DNA from: Terrimicrobium sacchariphilum
GTDB taxonomy: Bacteria; Verrucomicrobiota; Verrucomicrobiia; Chthoniobacterales; Terrimicrobiaceae
Direction of reading: 5' to 3'
DNA: 64,000 bases
Assembly (NCBI RefSeq): GCF_001613545.1
Contig: NZ_BDCO01000002.1
Span: 1,736,001-1,800,000, forward strand
Every line of letters starts with the position of its first letter. Position 1 is the stretch's first letter. The notes beneath the pieces are model-generated. The model did not search any database, was not told the origin of the DNA, and saw nothing but the letters and a program-made list of their open reading frames with translations. Shown here piece after piece: positions 1 to 9,138 of this stretch. Both the position numbers and the translations under genes were made by a program.

Positions 1-447
1 CTTGCGATCAATGAGGTAATCGACGAGATCCTGGCGCTGGCCCGCACGGGGCTGGACGGAGTGCGGCTGGTTAAGGACTACTCCGCCCGATTGCCTCTCG
101 TTCATGGCGACAGGGTGCAGCTTCAGCAAGTCATCCTGAATCTTGTTCTTAATAGCCTCGATGCGATGAAAGTCACACCTGACCGCGCCCCGGCTTTGAG
201 CATCAGCACGGGCGTCACGGTGGGCGGAGATATCGAGGTGGCCATCTGCGACAACGGCATCGGCCTCACGGAGGAGCAGGTGGAAAAGATATTTACGACA
301 TTTTTTACCACCAAGACCGAGGGGCTGGGGATGGGGCTGTCGATTTGCCGTTCAATCATCGAGCAGCATGGGGGCCGACTTTGGGCGGTGCCCAATGGTG
401 ACACGGGCGTGACTTTCCGGTTTACTCTGCCGGTCGCACTCCTTTGA
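1..447 (+). CDS. Sensor histidine kinase, C-terminal part (cut by window start)
   Basis: The reading frame is open from base 1, so the gene begins outside the window; 148 residues are visible. They form a HATPase_c domain: N box ([13 protein letters not shown]-like, around residues 46-60), G1 box (CDNGIGLT, around 84-91), F box (IFTTFFTTK) and G2 box ([12 protein letters not shown]), ending in a GVTFRFTLP strand. This is the ATP-binding half of a two-component kinase of the FixL/NtrB type. The dimerisation and sensor domains are outside the window, so the signal is unknown. Its stop codon overlaps the start of the response regulator, so the two are a cotranscribed cognate pair. Confidence 0.93.
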   Translation, partial: LAINEVIDEILALARTGLDGVRLVKDYSARLPLVHGDRVQLQQVILNLVLNSLDAMKVTPDRAPALSISTGVTVGGDIEVAICDNGIGLTEEQVEKIFTTFFTTKTEGLGMGLSICRSIIEQHGGRLWAVPNGDTGVTFRFTLPVALL

Positions 448-1073
448 TGGCCGACTCTCGGAAAAACTCCCAGGTTTTCGTCGTTGATGACGATCTAGCG
501 ATATGTGACGCCCTTTCGAGCCTTATTCGCTCGGCGGGATGGGCAGTCAAAACATTCGGTTCGGCGAGGGAGTTTCTCCGCCAGGAGGTTCCTGATGGTC
601 CTGCCTGTCTGATCTTGGATTTGCGGTTGCCGGATGCCAGCGGTCTCGCTCTACAAGAAGACCTTCTCGCGCGGTCCTATCACATTCCGATCATTTTCAT
701 CAGCGGGCATGGCGATGTTCCCACGAGCGTCCGGGCCATGAAAGCGGGAGCCATGGAGTTTCTGGTAAAGCCTTTCGGAGATGAGGAACTGCTTGGCGCG
801 ATTCGTCAGGCACTCGCCCGGGCGGAGGAAATCCTTGGACGTCGCGCCGAGGAGGCTGGTTTGCGGGAACGCTATGAGACTCTGACGAATCGTGAACGGG
901 AGGTGATGGGACTCGTTATCAGGGGACTCCTGAACAAGCAGGTGGCCGCCGAACTCGGAACCAGTGAGATCACTGTCAAGGTCCAGCGGGGCAAGGTCAT
1001 GCAAAAGATGAGGGCGGAATCCCTGGTTGATCTGGTTCACATGGCTGAAAAGCTCGGTGTGAATCGATCCTAG
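447..1073 (+). CDS. FixJ-family response regulator (REC + LuxR-type HTH)
   Basis: A 208-residue regulator. The N-terminal receiver domain has the acidic pocket ([10 protein letters not shown]), the phospho-acceptor Asp in [12 protein letters not shown], and the conserved Lys in LVKPF. The C-terminal LuxR/GerE helix-turn-helix starts at [20 protein letters not shown]. The order and length match FixJ/NodW/TodT regulators. The ATG overlaps the kinase stop by 1 nt (TGATG); a TTG one codon upstream is possible but less likely. The upstream kinase should phosphorylate it. Target genes cannot be deduced. Confidence 0.93.
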   Translation: MADSRKNSQVFVVDDDLAICDALSSLIRSAGWAVKTFGSAREFLRQEVPDGPACLILDLRLPDASGLALQEDLLARSYHIPIIFISGHGDVPTSVRAMKAGAMEFLVKPFGDEELLGAIRQALARAEEILGRRAEEAGLRERYETLTNREREVMGLVIRGLLNKQVAAELGTSEITVKVQRGKVMQKMRAESLVDLVHMAEKLGVNRS

Positions 1074-1098
1074 GGGATCCCGCCCTCGGTTTCTCCTG

Positions 1099-2079
1099 CT
1101 AAATCTTGGAGAGGCGCAGCTTGAGTTCATCAGCCGCCTGCCGCATGGCCGACTGCACGGCTGGAACGGTGGAAAGTGCGTTCAGCAGTCCATAGTCGTG
1201 GATGAGATTGCTGTACCGGATCGCTGTCACTTCCACTCCAGCTTCGTCGAGTCTGGCTGCATAGGCTTCTCCTTCGTCGCGCAAGACATCCCGTCCTGCG
1301 GTCTGCACAAGGGCTGGAGGCAGGCCACGAAGCTGCTCCAGAGAAGCCTGGAGAGGGGAGGCAAGGATTTCCCTGCGTTGGGCCGGGTCGGGAGCGTAAG
1401 CATCCCAGAACCATTTCATCATGGCTTTTGAGAGGAAGTATCCGTCGGCATATTCGTTATAGGAACCTGTTTCGAAGTTTGCATCGGTGACCGGCCAGAG
1501 CAGAACCTGGGAGAGAATATTTGGTCCGCCTTTTGCCTTGGCCAGCAATGCGACCACGGCGCTCATGTTGCCGCCTACGCTGTTGCCGACGACCGCCAGC
1601 CGGGAGCCATCGACCTGAATTTCATCGCCATGCTGGGAAACCCATTTCGTCGCGGCATAGGCTTCATTGATTGCCGTGGGATATTGCGCCTCGGGAGATG
1701 GGGTGTAGTTCACGAATACAGCGGTAAAGCCGGAGTAGTGCACGATATCGCGCACGAGGCGTTCGTGAGTCGGGAAATCGCCAAGAATCCAGCCGCCTCC
1801 ATGGAAAAACATGAAAACGGGTGTCTTTCCTTGCACGGTCTTGGGACGCACGATCGTTAGTTTCACCTCGTGGCCGTCTTGAGAGATCGTTCGCTTCGAG
1901 ATGTCTGCAGGAGGAAGGGTGACCGGCACGGAGGCTTGAGCTCCCACCAGTACTTGTCGTGCTTCGGTCGGCGGGAGGGTTTCGATGGGCTGGCCGCCGG
2001 AAGAGTTGAGGGCTTTCAGGAATTCACGGACCTGATGGTCCACTTGTGGATTCTTTGCGGGGTCGATTTTTGTGCTCAT
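1099..2079 (-). CDS. Alpha/beta hydrolase, HSL-type esterase
   Basis: A 326-residue cytosolic esterase/lipase of the hormone-sensitive-lipase family. The oxyanion motif HGGGW is near residue 93, the nucleophile elbow is GNSVGG near 165, the acid is in GRDVLRDEGEAYA and the catalytic His is in LIHDYG. No signal peptide is seen. It sits 28 bp downstream of an SDR gene on the same strand and probably shares its transcript. Substrates of this family are short-chain acyl esters; the physiological substrate here is unknown. Confidence 0.9.
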   Translation of the reverse strand: MSTKIDPAKNPQVDHQVREFLKALNSSGGQPIETLPPTEARQVLVGAQASVPVTLPPADISKRTISQDGHEVKLTIVRPKTVQGKTPVFMFFHGGGWILGDFPTHERLVRDIVHYSGFTAVFVNYTPSPEAQYPTAINEAYAATKWVSQHGDEIQVDGSRLAVVGNSVGGNMSAVVALLAKAKGGPNILSQVLLWPVTDANFETGSYNEYADGYFLSKAMMKWFWDAYAPDPAQRREILASPLQASLEQLRGLPPALVQTAGRDVLRDEGEAYAARLDEAGVEVTAIRYSNLIHDYGLLNALSTVPAVQSAMRQAADELKLRLSKI

Positions 2080-2107
2080 GGTTTTTGATTTGTGGAGTTG
2101 GAGGGAC

Positions 2108-2848
2108 CTAGATCATTCCGCCGTTGGCGCGGATGACTTGGCCGTTGATCCAGCCACCTTGCGGACTCATCAGAAAGGACACCGTGTTGGCGATATCGTC
2201 GGGCGAGGCTATCCGGCCGAGAGGATTGAGCTGGGCGAGGTGCTCGATTTGCTCGGGAGTTTTTCCATCCAGAAATAGCTCGGTGGCCGTCGGTCCGGGA
2301 GCGATCGAGTTCACTGTGATATCGCGTCCGCGCAGCTCCTTTGACAGGATGCGGGTGAGGGCATCGACTGCGGCTTTTGAAGCAGAGTAGAGGCCGTAGG
2401 TCGGCAGCGACAGTCCCACGACGCTGCTGGAGAAGTTCACGATACGGCCCCCATCGCGCAGGCGCTTTGCTGCTTCGCGGAGGATCAGGAAAACTCCACG
2501 GACGTTGATATTGAAGATACGTTCGTAGGTCGCCTCATCGCCATCGGCAATGGTTTGATTGATCATCACCCCGGCGTTGTTGACGACGCCGTCAATACGG
2601 CCAAAGGCCTTTTCGGCTTCGTCAAAAATGTGGGAGACATCGGTAGCCGAGGAGACATCGCCCTGAACTGAGATGGCAACTCCTCCAGAGGAAGTGATGC
2701 CCTCGACGACTTTCTGGGCCGCTTGGGCGTTTCCGGCATAATTCACAGCCACGGCATAGCCATCGGCTGCCAGACGGGTGGCCAGGGCAGCGCCGATTCC
2801 GCGCGAGGCTCCTGTGACAAGTACGGATTTTTGAGAGTTCGCAGTCAT
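2108..2848 (-). CDS. SDR-family oxidoreductase
   Basis: A classical 246-residue short-chain dehydrogenase. The cofactor motif TGASRGIGAA lies at residues 12-21, NNAGV near 90, and the catalytic Ser and YxxxK in SSVVGLSLPTYGLYSASK. The C-terminus has the usual ISPDDIANTVSFLMS-like and GQVIRANGG segments (FabG-like consensus). It is first in a probable two-gene unit with the HSL esterase. NADPH is the likely cofactor because the motif is followed by a basic region, but the substrate cannot be read from the sequence. Confidence 0.9.
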   Translation of the reverse strand: MTANSQKSVLVTGASRGIGAALATRLAADGYAVAVNYAGNAQAAQKVVEGITSSGGVAISVQGDVSSATDVSHIFDEAEKAFGRIDGVVNNAGVMINQTIADGDEATYERIFNINVRGVFLILREAAKRLRDGGRIVNFSSSVVGLSLPTYGLYSASKAAVDALTRILSKELRGRDITVNSIAPGPTATELFLDGKTPEQIEHLAQLNPLGRIASPDDIANTVSFLMSPQGGWINGQVIRANGGMI

Positions 2849-3033
2849 AGTTGAAAAGAGAGCTTCAGATTGTGTGCCAGGAGGGGTGGAATTTGTAAGC
2901 TTTTGCTGGCTAGCAGGTTGGTGAAAATGGCATGGCGTTGGAGGTCGTTCGATATTTCGGACGTGCGATCCTTCGCCCCGTTATCATTCAGGATTCTTTG
3001 CGAAGGTCCGACATCCAGCGCATCATCTCCCAT

Positions 3034-4044
3034 ATGAAAGCGATCGTTACGACGCGGCCTCTGGCCGTGGAAGAAGTGGACTCTTTGATCGAAATCGAGC
3101 GGCCAAAGCCTCGGGCGAGCGGGCGTGACTTGCTGGTTCGTGTCCAGGCGGTAGCGATCAATCCCGTGGATACCAAGGTACGGGCCAGCGTCGCCAATAC
3201 GGACGGCGTGATCCTTGGCTGGGATGCTGCTGGCATCGTCGAGGAGGTGGGACCCGAGGTGAAGGGATTCTATCGGGGAGACGAGGTGTATTACGCTGGC
3301 GACATCACCCGTCCCGGCTCGAATGCGGAATACCAGCTCGTAGACGAGCGTATTGTTGCGCGAAAGCCGAAAACTCTCTGCTTTGCAGATGCGGCTGCGT
3401 ACCCACTGGTCACCATCACAGCGTGGGAGGCGCTTTATGAACGACTGGGCATCGACAGACATGGCTCGGACGCGGGAAAATCCCTGTTGATCATCGGAGG
3501 AGCGGGAGGAGTTGGTTCCATGGCGATTCAACTGGCCAGGCTGGCAGGCCTGACCGTGATCGCGACAGCCTCCCGCCCGGCCTCGCGCGAGTGGGTGCTT
3601 TCTCTCGGTGCGAATCATGTGGTGAACCATGGTGAATCCCTGGCTGGCCAGTTGGCGAAAATCGGATTTCCTGAAGTCGATTTCATTGCAAATTTCAACA
3701 ATACCGACTCCTATTGGGGCGTGATGGCCGAGGTGATCAAACCGCTCGGAAAGATCGTTGGCATCGTTGAGACCTCCAGCCCCGTGGATTTGGGGCTGCT
3801 CAAGACGAAGAGCGCCACCTTCTCCTGGGAGTTCATGTTTACCCGATCGAAGCTGCAGACTCCTGACATGGACGTCCAGGGAAAGCTTCTCGCAGAGACC
3901 GCCGGGCTGATCGACGTTGGCAGGATCAAGCCCATCATCGGTGAGCGCCTTGAGAGGATTTCTGCAATAACCCTCCGGAAGGCGCACCAGCGTGCCGAGT
4001 CTGGCACGCTCGTCGGGAAGCTCGTGATCGGAGGGTGGCAGTGA
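3034..4044 (+). CDS. Zinc-type alcohol dehydrogenase-like / quinone reductase family (MDR)
   Basis: A 336-residue medium-chain dehydrogenase/reductase. I chose the ATG giving MKAIVTTRPLAVEE because it matches the family N-terminus; an upstream in-frame ATG at 2932 would add 34 unrelated residues. The GroES-like domain carries VAINPVDTKVRAS and ILGWDAAGIVEEVG. The Rossmann motif is IIGGAGGVGSMAIQLA. The structural-zinc Cys cluster is absent, as expected for the quinone-reductase-like branch. It is transcribed divergently from the SDR gene, and both may handle related carbonyl compounds. Confidence 0.88.
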   Translation: MKAIVTTRPLAVEEVDSLIEIERPKPRASGRDLLVRVQAVAINPVDTKVRASVANTDGVILGWDAAGIVEEVGPEVKGFYRGDEVYYAGDITRPGSNAEYQLVDERIVARKPKTLCFADAAAYPLVTITAWEALYERLGIDRHGSDAGKSLLIIGGAGGVGSMAIQLARLAGLTVIATASRPASREWVLSLGANHVVNHGESLAGQLAKIGFPEVDFIANFNNTDSYWGVMAEVIKPLGKIVGIVETSSPVDLGLLKTKSATFSWEFMFTRSKLQTPDMDVQGKLLAETAGLIDVGRIKPIIGERLERISAITLRKAHQRAESGTLVGKLVIGGWQ

Positions 4045-4172
4045 TGATCACTCACTGGCTCCTGGATATTTGGCGGAATTTCCCTATCCGGCATTTCCAC
4101 CCATCCGCATCCTGCGAAAGGTCGCAGACGTTAACTTAGCTGACTCGCAACACAAAAACCCCCACAAAAACC

Positions 4173-5189
4173 ATGCCAGAATTTCACGCCTACGCCGCTA
4201 CCAGTCCCAAGGGAATCCTTGAGCCCTATTCCTTCGATCCCGGTGATATCGGTCCCGAGGAGGTTGAGATCAAGGTGACGCATTGCGGCATCTGCCACTC
4301 GGACCTCTCGATGCTCAACAACGACTGGGGTATGTCGAGCTACCCCTTTGTCCCTGGCCATGAGGTGGTCGGTACGGTCGTCGCTCTCGGCGAACATGCC
4401 AAAGGTCTCAAGATCGGCCAGCGGGTCGGGGTGGGGTGGTCGGCCTCCAGCTGCCTGTCCTGCCCGCAATGTATCTCTGGTGATCACAACCTTTGCGCAA
4501 CCACGCAGGGCACCATCGTCGGCCGCCATGGCGGATTCGCGGATCGTCTCCGCGTGCAATGGATATGGGCGCGGCCTTTGCCGGAAGGCCTGGATTCCAA
4601 GAACGCAGGTCCGCTCCTGTGTGGCGGAGTGACGGTTTTCACACCGCTGCTCGGCTACGATGTCTCCCCCAGCGCCCGGGTGGGCGTGATCGGTATCGGC
4701 GGGTTGGGACACATGGCTTTGCAATTTGCCAACAAATGGGGATGTGAAGTGCATGCCTTCACCACCAGCGACAGCAAGGAAGCCGAGGCGAGACAGCTCG
4801 GTGCGCATCACGTTCACAACACCCGCAGTCCGGATGCCCTGAAGAAGCTCGCCGGCTCGCTCGATCTGATTATTTCGACCATCAACGTCCCGCAGAATGT
4901 TCCGGCGTTGCTGGATACTCTGGCACCGCATGGCCGTTTGCATGTCGTCGGTGCGGTGCTAGAGCCATTGCAGATTCCCGCATTTTCGCTGATCATGGCG
5001 CAGCGTTCTGTCACGGGTTCGCCCACGGGCAGCCCGAGTGCGCTCGATACCATGTTAAGCTTCTCCGCGAGGCATAACGTCGCACCAGTGATCGAGACTT
5101 TCCCGATGTCCAAGGTCAATGACGCCCTTGATCATCTGCGCTCCGGCAAGGCTCGTTATCGTATCGTTTTGGAGAACGATATTTCCTGA
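4173..5189 (+). CDS. Zn-dependent NADP(H) alcohol/aldehyde dehydrogenase (YahK/Ahr-like)
   Basis: A 338-residue zinc MDR enzyme. The catalytic-zinc motif CGICHSD is near residue 37 and GHEVVG near 64. The four-Cys structural zinc site is CLSCPQCISGDHNLC near 95-109, and the Rossmann motif is GIGGLGHMALQFA. The family (cinnamyl-alcohol-dehydrogenase-like YahK/Ahr) reduces many aldehydes with NADPH. It follows the other MDR gene by 128 bp on the same strand. The A/C-rich leader immediately before the ATG has no Shine-Dalgarno sequence. Confidence 0.92.
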   Translation: MPEFHAYAATSPKGILEPYSFDPGDIGPEEVEIKVTHCGICHSDLSMLNNDWGMSSYPFVPGHEVVGTVVALGEHAKGLKIGQRVGVGWSASSCLSCPQCISGDHNLCATTQGTIVGRHGGFADRLRVQWIWARPLPEGLDSKNAGPLLCGGVTVFTPLLGYDVSPSARVGVIGIGGLGHMALQFANKWGCEVHAFTTSDSKEAEARQLGAHHVHNTRSPDALKKLAGSLDLIISTINVPQNVPALLDTLAPHGRLHVVGAVLEPLQIPAFSLIMAQRSVTGSPTGSPSALDTMLSFSARHNVAPVIETFPMSKVNDALDHLRSGKARYRIVLENDIS

Positions 5190-5239
5190 TATTTAACGGG
5201 CTTGTCCCTTGATGTGCTGTTTCTCCTTTTAAACTTTTC

Positions 5240-5268
5240 TTGATCCGATTGGCGCGGTTTCCTATCGT
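5240..5268 (+). promoter_or_regulatory. Predicted sigma70-type promoter of the SulP gene
   Basis: TTGATC at 5240-5245, a 17-nt spacer, then TATCGT at 5263-5268. Transcription would start near 5275, giving a leader of roughly 48 nt with an AAAGG-type ribosome site shortly before the GTG start. This gene therefore has a normal leader, unlike cysK downstream. Confidence 0.45.
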
Positions 5269-5322
5269 GCCAACGGTCAGTGAGAACAGCGAGACAGGTT
5301 GAATTGGAAAGGTTGAGCGATC

Positions 5323-7062
5323 GTGAAGCGATTGATTGACCGCCTCGCATTCCGCCCCCGGCTGTTCGAGCTTTTTCGCAAAAAGGGCGAGCCTGTTGTG
5401 TGGTCGCGCGAGATCCTCGCCGGTGCCACGGTCGGGTTGATTGCGTTGCCACTCGCGCTGGCTCTTGGTATCGCGAGCATTCCCTCGGGAGTAGCGACGC
5501 CCAGTCCCGCTCCGGCCCTGGGCATTCTCACTGCCATCGTGGCGGGCCTTATTATTTCGACATTGGGAGGCAGCCGTGTGCAGATCGGCGGACCGACCGC
5601 GGCGTTTGTGCCGATCATCCTGCTCATCGTCATGGAGCACGGATATGGAGGGCTGGTTCTTGCCACCATGATGGCGGGGGTCATCCTGATCCTGCTTGGC
5701 GTGGCGCGCATGGGGGCGTTGATCAAGTTCATCCCATGGCCCGTGACGAGCGGGTTTACCACCGGTATCGCCGTGGCGATCATGATCACCCAACTGCCGG
5801 ACTTTTTCGGCTTCACTGCTGAGAAAGGGATGCCGCGGGAGTTCCTGGAAAAAATCCCATGGGTCTGGGAGCACCTGGGAGGCGCCAACCCGTACTCTTT
5901 CGGTCTCGCCGCAGCATGCGTTGGGATCATCTTTCTCTGGCCTCGCTTGAAGATCCGCCTTATTCCGGGCTCTATCGTTGCGATGTTGGCTGCCACCGTA
6001 TTCGTGGCGATTGCAGGGTGGGGTGAAGCTCATGGGGTTGCGACCATCGGCAGCAAATTTGGCCCGGATGCGATTCCCTCCGGGCTGCCGTTCCCGCATT
6101 TTCCCAACATCGATCTGGCGACGATCGGAAAGCTCATTGGTCCCGCCACGGCCATTGCCCTGCTCGGTGCCATCGAATCCCTCCTGTCGGCCGTCGTGGC
6201 AGATGGGCTTTCCGGTGACCGTCATGACAGTAATACCGAGCTGATCGCTCAGGGCATTGCCAACCTGGTCTGCCCGTTCTTCGGTGGCTTGCCTGCCACC
6301 GGAGCTATCGCCCGCACCTCGGCCAACATCAACAATGGTGGCCGCACGCCCGTCGCGGGCATCGTTCATGCGGTGACACTGCTGGGTATCGTGCTCCTCG
6401 CCTCGCGCTGGGCGGTCTATATCCCGATGGCCTCAATGTCCGCGGTGCTCATCGTGGTCGCCTTCAAGATGGGCGAGTGGCATGAACTGGCCCGTTTTCG
6501 CCGTATGCCGATAAGCGATGCCCTCGTACTTTTTACCACTTTCGGACTCACGGTTGTCTTTGATCTGGTCGTAGCGGTCGAGGTGGGCATGGTGCTCGCA
6601 GCCATGTTGTTCATCAAGCGTGTCTCCGAGACCACGGAGGTCAGTCGGGTGACAGCCGACGATATGCTGGAGCGCCCTGAACACATCGCGCAGGGAAAGC
6701 ACATCCCTGATGGCGTACTGGTGTACCGCATTTTTGGCCCCTTCCTTTTCGGCGCTGCGGAAAAGATGGAGGACGCCATCGCCAGCATCGGCCAGTGGCC
6801 CAAGGTCCTAATCCTGCGCCTCCACCTCGTCACGGCGATGGACGCCACGGGACTCAATGCCCTCGAAAGCATCGTCGAGCGCATGAAAACCCGGGGCGGC
6901 ACGGTCATTCTGAGCGGTATCCATCGGCAGCCGCTGGAGATGTTGCGCAAAGCCGGTTTCATTCAGTCCATCGGACGTCGAAATTTCTGTGCAACTTTCG
7001 ATGATTCCCTCCGCAGAGCCGAGGAGCTGTGCTCTTCGGAATCAATCAGTCAGCAGGGTTGA
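5323..7062 (+). CDS. SulP-family inorganic anion transporter with STAS domain
   Basis: A 579-residue inner-membrane transporter that starts at GTG. It has about ten to twelve hydrophobic segments between residues 25 and 400, including the family signature regions (GLIALPLALALGIAS-like and GGSRVQIGGPTAAFVPI-like). A C-terminal STAS domain occupies about 440-560 (LRLHLVTAMDATGLNALESI). SulP proteins move sulfate, bicarbonate or other anions. The adjacent cysK and sulfate-binding protein genes favour sulfate, but bicarbonate (BicA-like) uptake cannot be excluded. Confidence 0.9.
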   Translation: MKRLIDRLAFRPRLFELFRKKGEPVVWSREILAGATVGLIALPLALALGIASIPSGVATPSPAPALGILTAIVAGLIISTLGGSRVQIGGPTAAFVPIILLIVMEHGYGGLVLATMMAGVILILLGVARMGALIKFIPWPVTSGFTTGIAVAIMITQLPDFFGFTAEKGMPREFLEKIPWVWEHLGGANPYSFGLAAACVGIIFLWPRLKIRLIPGSIVAMLAATVFVAIAGWGEAHGVATIGSKFGPDAIPSGLPFPHFPNIDLATIGKLIGPATAIALLGAIESLLSAVVADGLSGDRHDSNTELIAQGIANLVCPFFGGLPATGAIARTSANINNGGRTPVAGIVHAVTLLGIVLLASRWAVYIPMASMSAVLIVVAFKMGEWHELARFRRMPISDALVLFTTFGLTVVFDLVVAVEVGMVLAAMLFIKRVSETTEVSRVTADDMLERPEHIAQGKHIPDGVLVYRIFGPFLFGAAEKMEDAIASIGQWPKVLILRLHLVTAMDATGLNALESIVERMKTRGGTVILSGIHRQPLEMLRKAGFIQSIGRRNFCATFDDSLRRAEELCSSESISQQG

Positions 7063-7086
7063 CTGAATTTTTTTTCCGATTCGGAG

Positions 7087-7115
7087 TTGACGAGGTCTTA
7101 TTAACGACCTAACTA
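7087..7115 (+). promoter_or_regulatory. cysK promoter with overlapping dyads; probably leaderless
   Basis: TTGACG at 7087-7092, a 17-nt spacer and TAACTA at 7110-7115. The ATG follows after only 7 nt, so the expected transcription start falls at or next to the start codon. Two inverted repeats cover the promoter: AGGTC/GACCT (7093-7097, 7106-7110) and ACGAC/GTCGT (7104-7108, 7116-7120). Either could be an operator for a sulfur-responsive repressor, though the repressor is not in this window. Confidence 0.55.
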
Positions 7116-7122
7116 GTCGTGT

Positions 7123-8085
7123 ATGGCTTACTTTGAAAACGTGGTTGCATCGGTCGGCGGGACGCCTCTTATCAAACTGAATCGTCTTTCGGAGGGATTG
7201 CCCGCCACCATCGCGATCAAGGGGGAATTCAACAACCCGCTGGGGAGCGTAAAGGATCGCATCGGTGCCGCCATGATCGCTGCTGCGGAGAAAGACGGTC
7301 GTCTCACGCCGGAGACCACGATTATTGAGCCTACCAGTGGCAACACAGGCATCGCTCTCGCTTTTGCCGCCGCCGCCAAAGGATACAAACTGGTGCTCAC
7401 CATGCCTGAGAGCATGAGTCTGGAGCGACGCACACTCCTTGCGCTCCTGGGGGCGCAGTTGGTTTTGACCCCCGCCGCAGAGGGAATGAAAGGTGCCATC
7501 AGCCGGGCGGAGCAGCTCGCGACCGAGTTGCCGAACGCGTGGATTCCTCAGCAGTTCAGCAATCCCGCCAACCCGGAAATCCACCGCCGCACCACGGCAG
7601 AGGAAATCTGGAAGGACACCGAGGGCAAGGTGGACGTCTTTGTTTCCGCTGTCGGTACGGGAGGTACCATCACCGGTGTCTCCGAAGTCATCAAACAGCG
7701 CAAGCCAGGCTTCAAAGCCATTGCGGTGGAACCCAAGGACTCGCCAGTTATTACCCAGACCCGTAACGGGGAGCCGGTGAAGCCCGGGCCGCACAAAATC
7801 CAGGGAACGGGCGCGGGTTTCGTCCCGAAAAATCTCAATCTCGATATCCTCGACGATGTGGTGACCGTAACGAATGAAGACGCCCTCGCGACTGCCCGCC
7901 GACTCGCCCTGGAGGAGGGGCTCCTCGTCGGCATCTCCTCGGGTGCCAATGTCTGGGCGGCACTGGAGGTCGCCAAGCGCCCCGAGAATGTCGGGAAGCT
8001 GATCGTCACGGTCGGCTGCAGCACGGGAGAACGTTATCTCTCCACCGCTCTCGCCGAGGAGGCGAGAAAGAGCGTTTCCGCCTGA
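7123..8085 (+). CDS. cysK: Cysteine synthase A (O-acetylserine sulfhydrylase)
   Basis: A 320-residue PLP enzyme that makes L-cysteine from O-acetylserine and sulfide. The PLP lysine is in [11 protein letters not shown] (about residue 45), the substrate loop is [10 protein letters not shown], and the phosphate-binding glycine loop is GTGGTITG. Length and motif order are those of CysK rather than cystathionine beta-synthase. There is no Shine-Dalgarno sequence, and the -10 box sits 7 nt before the ATG. It lies between a SulP transporter and a sulfate-binding protein, consistent with a sulfur-assimilation locus. Confidence 0.95.
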   Translation: MAYFENVVASVGGTPLIKLNRLSEGLPATIAIKGEFNNPLGSVKDRIGAAMIAAAEKDGRLTPETTIIEPTSGNTGIALAFAAAAKGYKLVLTMPESMSLERRTLLALLGAQLVLTPAAEGMKGAISRAEQLATELPNAWIPQQFSNPANPEIHRRTTAEEIWKDTEGKVDVFVSAVGTGGTITGVSEVIKQRKPGFKAIAVEPKDSPVITQTRNGEPVKPGPHKIQGTGAGFVPKNLNLDILDDVVTVTNEDALATARRLALEEGLLVGISSGANVWAALEVAKRPENVGKLIVTVGCSTGERYLSTALAEEARKSVSA

Positions 8086-8119
8086 GCGGACCCTTCACTC
8101 GATTCTTAACTTCTTGAGA

Positions 8120-8147
8120 GAGGGGCGCACGATGCGCCCCTCGTTTT
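8120..8147 (+). terminator. Rho-independent terminator after cysK
   Basis: A perfect 10-bp stem (GAGGGGCGCA/TGCGCCCCTC) with a 3-nt CGA loop is followed by G and TTTT. It ends 13 nt before the ATG of the sulfate-binding protein, so it could also modulate read-through into that gene. Confidence 0.75.
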
Positions 8148-8160
8148 ATCCACCACCATC

Positions 8161-9138
8161 ATGAAATATTTTCTGCTCAGCATTCTCTTTGCCGGCTATG
8201 CGACAGCGGCACAGCCGACCATCCTCAACGCGTCGTACGACGTGACGCGTGAGTTTTATCAGGACTTTAACAAAGCCTACGCTGCCAACTACAAGAAGGC
8301 CCACGGCGAGGAGCCGGTGATCGATCTTTCCAATGGAGGATCAAGCAAACAGGCAAGGGCCGTTATAGATGGCTTGCAGGCCGATGTGGTGACGATGAAC
8401 CAGGATACCGATATCCAGGCCATCGCAAAGGCCGGACTCATCGCACCGGATTGGAAAACCCGTCTACCGGACAATGCGGCACCCTACACTTCGACGATCG
8501 TATTCCTCGTTCGCAAGGGCAATCCCAAGGGGATCAAAAACTGGGACGATCTCACGAAGCCTGGCGTATCTGTCATCGTGCCAAACCCGAAAACCTCCGG
8601 GAACGGTCGATACAGCTATCTCGCCGCATGGGCCTATGCGAAGGAAAACCCCGGCGTCGGCACTCCAGCGGATTTTGTGAAGGCAATTTTCAAGAATGTC
8701 CCGGTGCTCGAGACCGGCGGGCGGGCAGCTACCAATACCTTTGTGCAAAAGGAAATGGGTGACGTGCTCCTGACCTTTGAGAGCGAGATCCTGCAGATTA
8801 CGCGAGTGTTCAGTCCGGATAAGTTTGACGTGGTTTATCCAGCGAGCAGCATCCTCGCAGAAGCGCCGGTGAGCGTCGTGGATTCCGTGGTCGACAAACG
8901 CAAGACTCGCGACCTCGCGACGGATTACCTCAAGTATCTCTGGTCCGACGAGGGCCAACAACTTGCGGTGAAGTATTACTTCCGCCCGCGCTCGGAGAAG
9001 CTTCTTTCGGAAAATGCCCCGCTCTTTCCCGCGATCAAGCTTGTAAGTGTGGACCAGGCGTTTGGCAGCTGGGCTGATGCTCAAAAGGAACACTTTGCCG
9101 ACGGTGGTACGTTCGACCAGATCTACCTCGCCAAGTGA
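8161..9138 (+). CDS. sbp: Sulfate ABC transporter substrate-binding protein
   Basis: A 325-residue periplasmic protein with a signal peptide (MKYFLLSILFAGYATA). It carries the Sbp/CysP signatures ILNASYDVTREFY, NGGSSKQARAVI and GLQADVVTMNQ, plus NPKTSGNGRYSYLAAW. It should bind sulfate or thiosulfate and deliver it to a CysTWA importer. No permease or ATPase genes are in this window, so the rest of the transporter must be encoded elsewhere. It follows cysK after a strong hairpin, and its TGA overlaps the next gene's ATG. Confidence 0.93.
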   Translation: MKYFLLSILFAGYATAAQPTILNASYDVTREFYQDFNKAYAANYKKAHGEEPVIDLSNGGSSKQARAVIDGLQADVVTMNQDTDIQAIAKAGLIAPDWKTRLPDNAAPYTSTIVFLVRKGNPKGIKNWDDLTKPGVSVIVPNPKTSGNGRYSYLAAWAYAKENPGVGTPADFVKAIFKNVPVLETGGRAATNTFVQKEMGDVLLTFESEILQITRVFSPDKFDVVYPASSILAEAPVSVVDSVVDKRKTRDLATDYLKYLWSDEGQQLAVKYYFRPRSEKLLSENAPLFPAIKLVSVDQAFGSWADAQKEHFADGGTFDQIYLAK

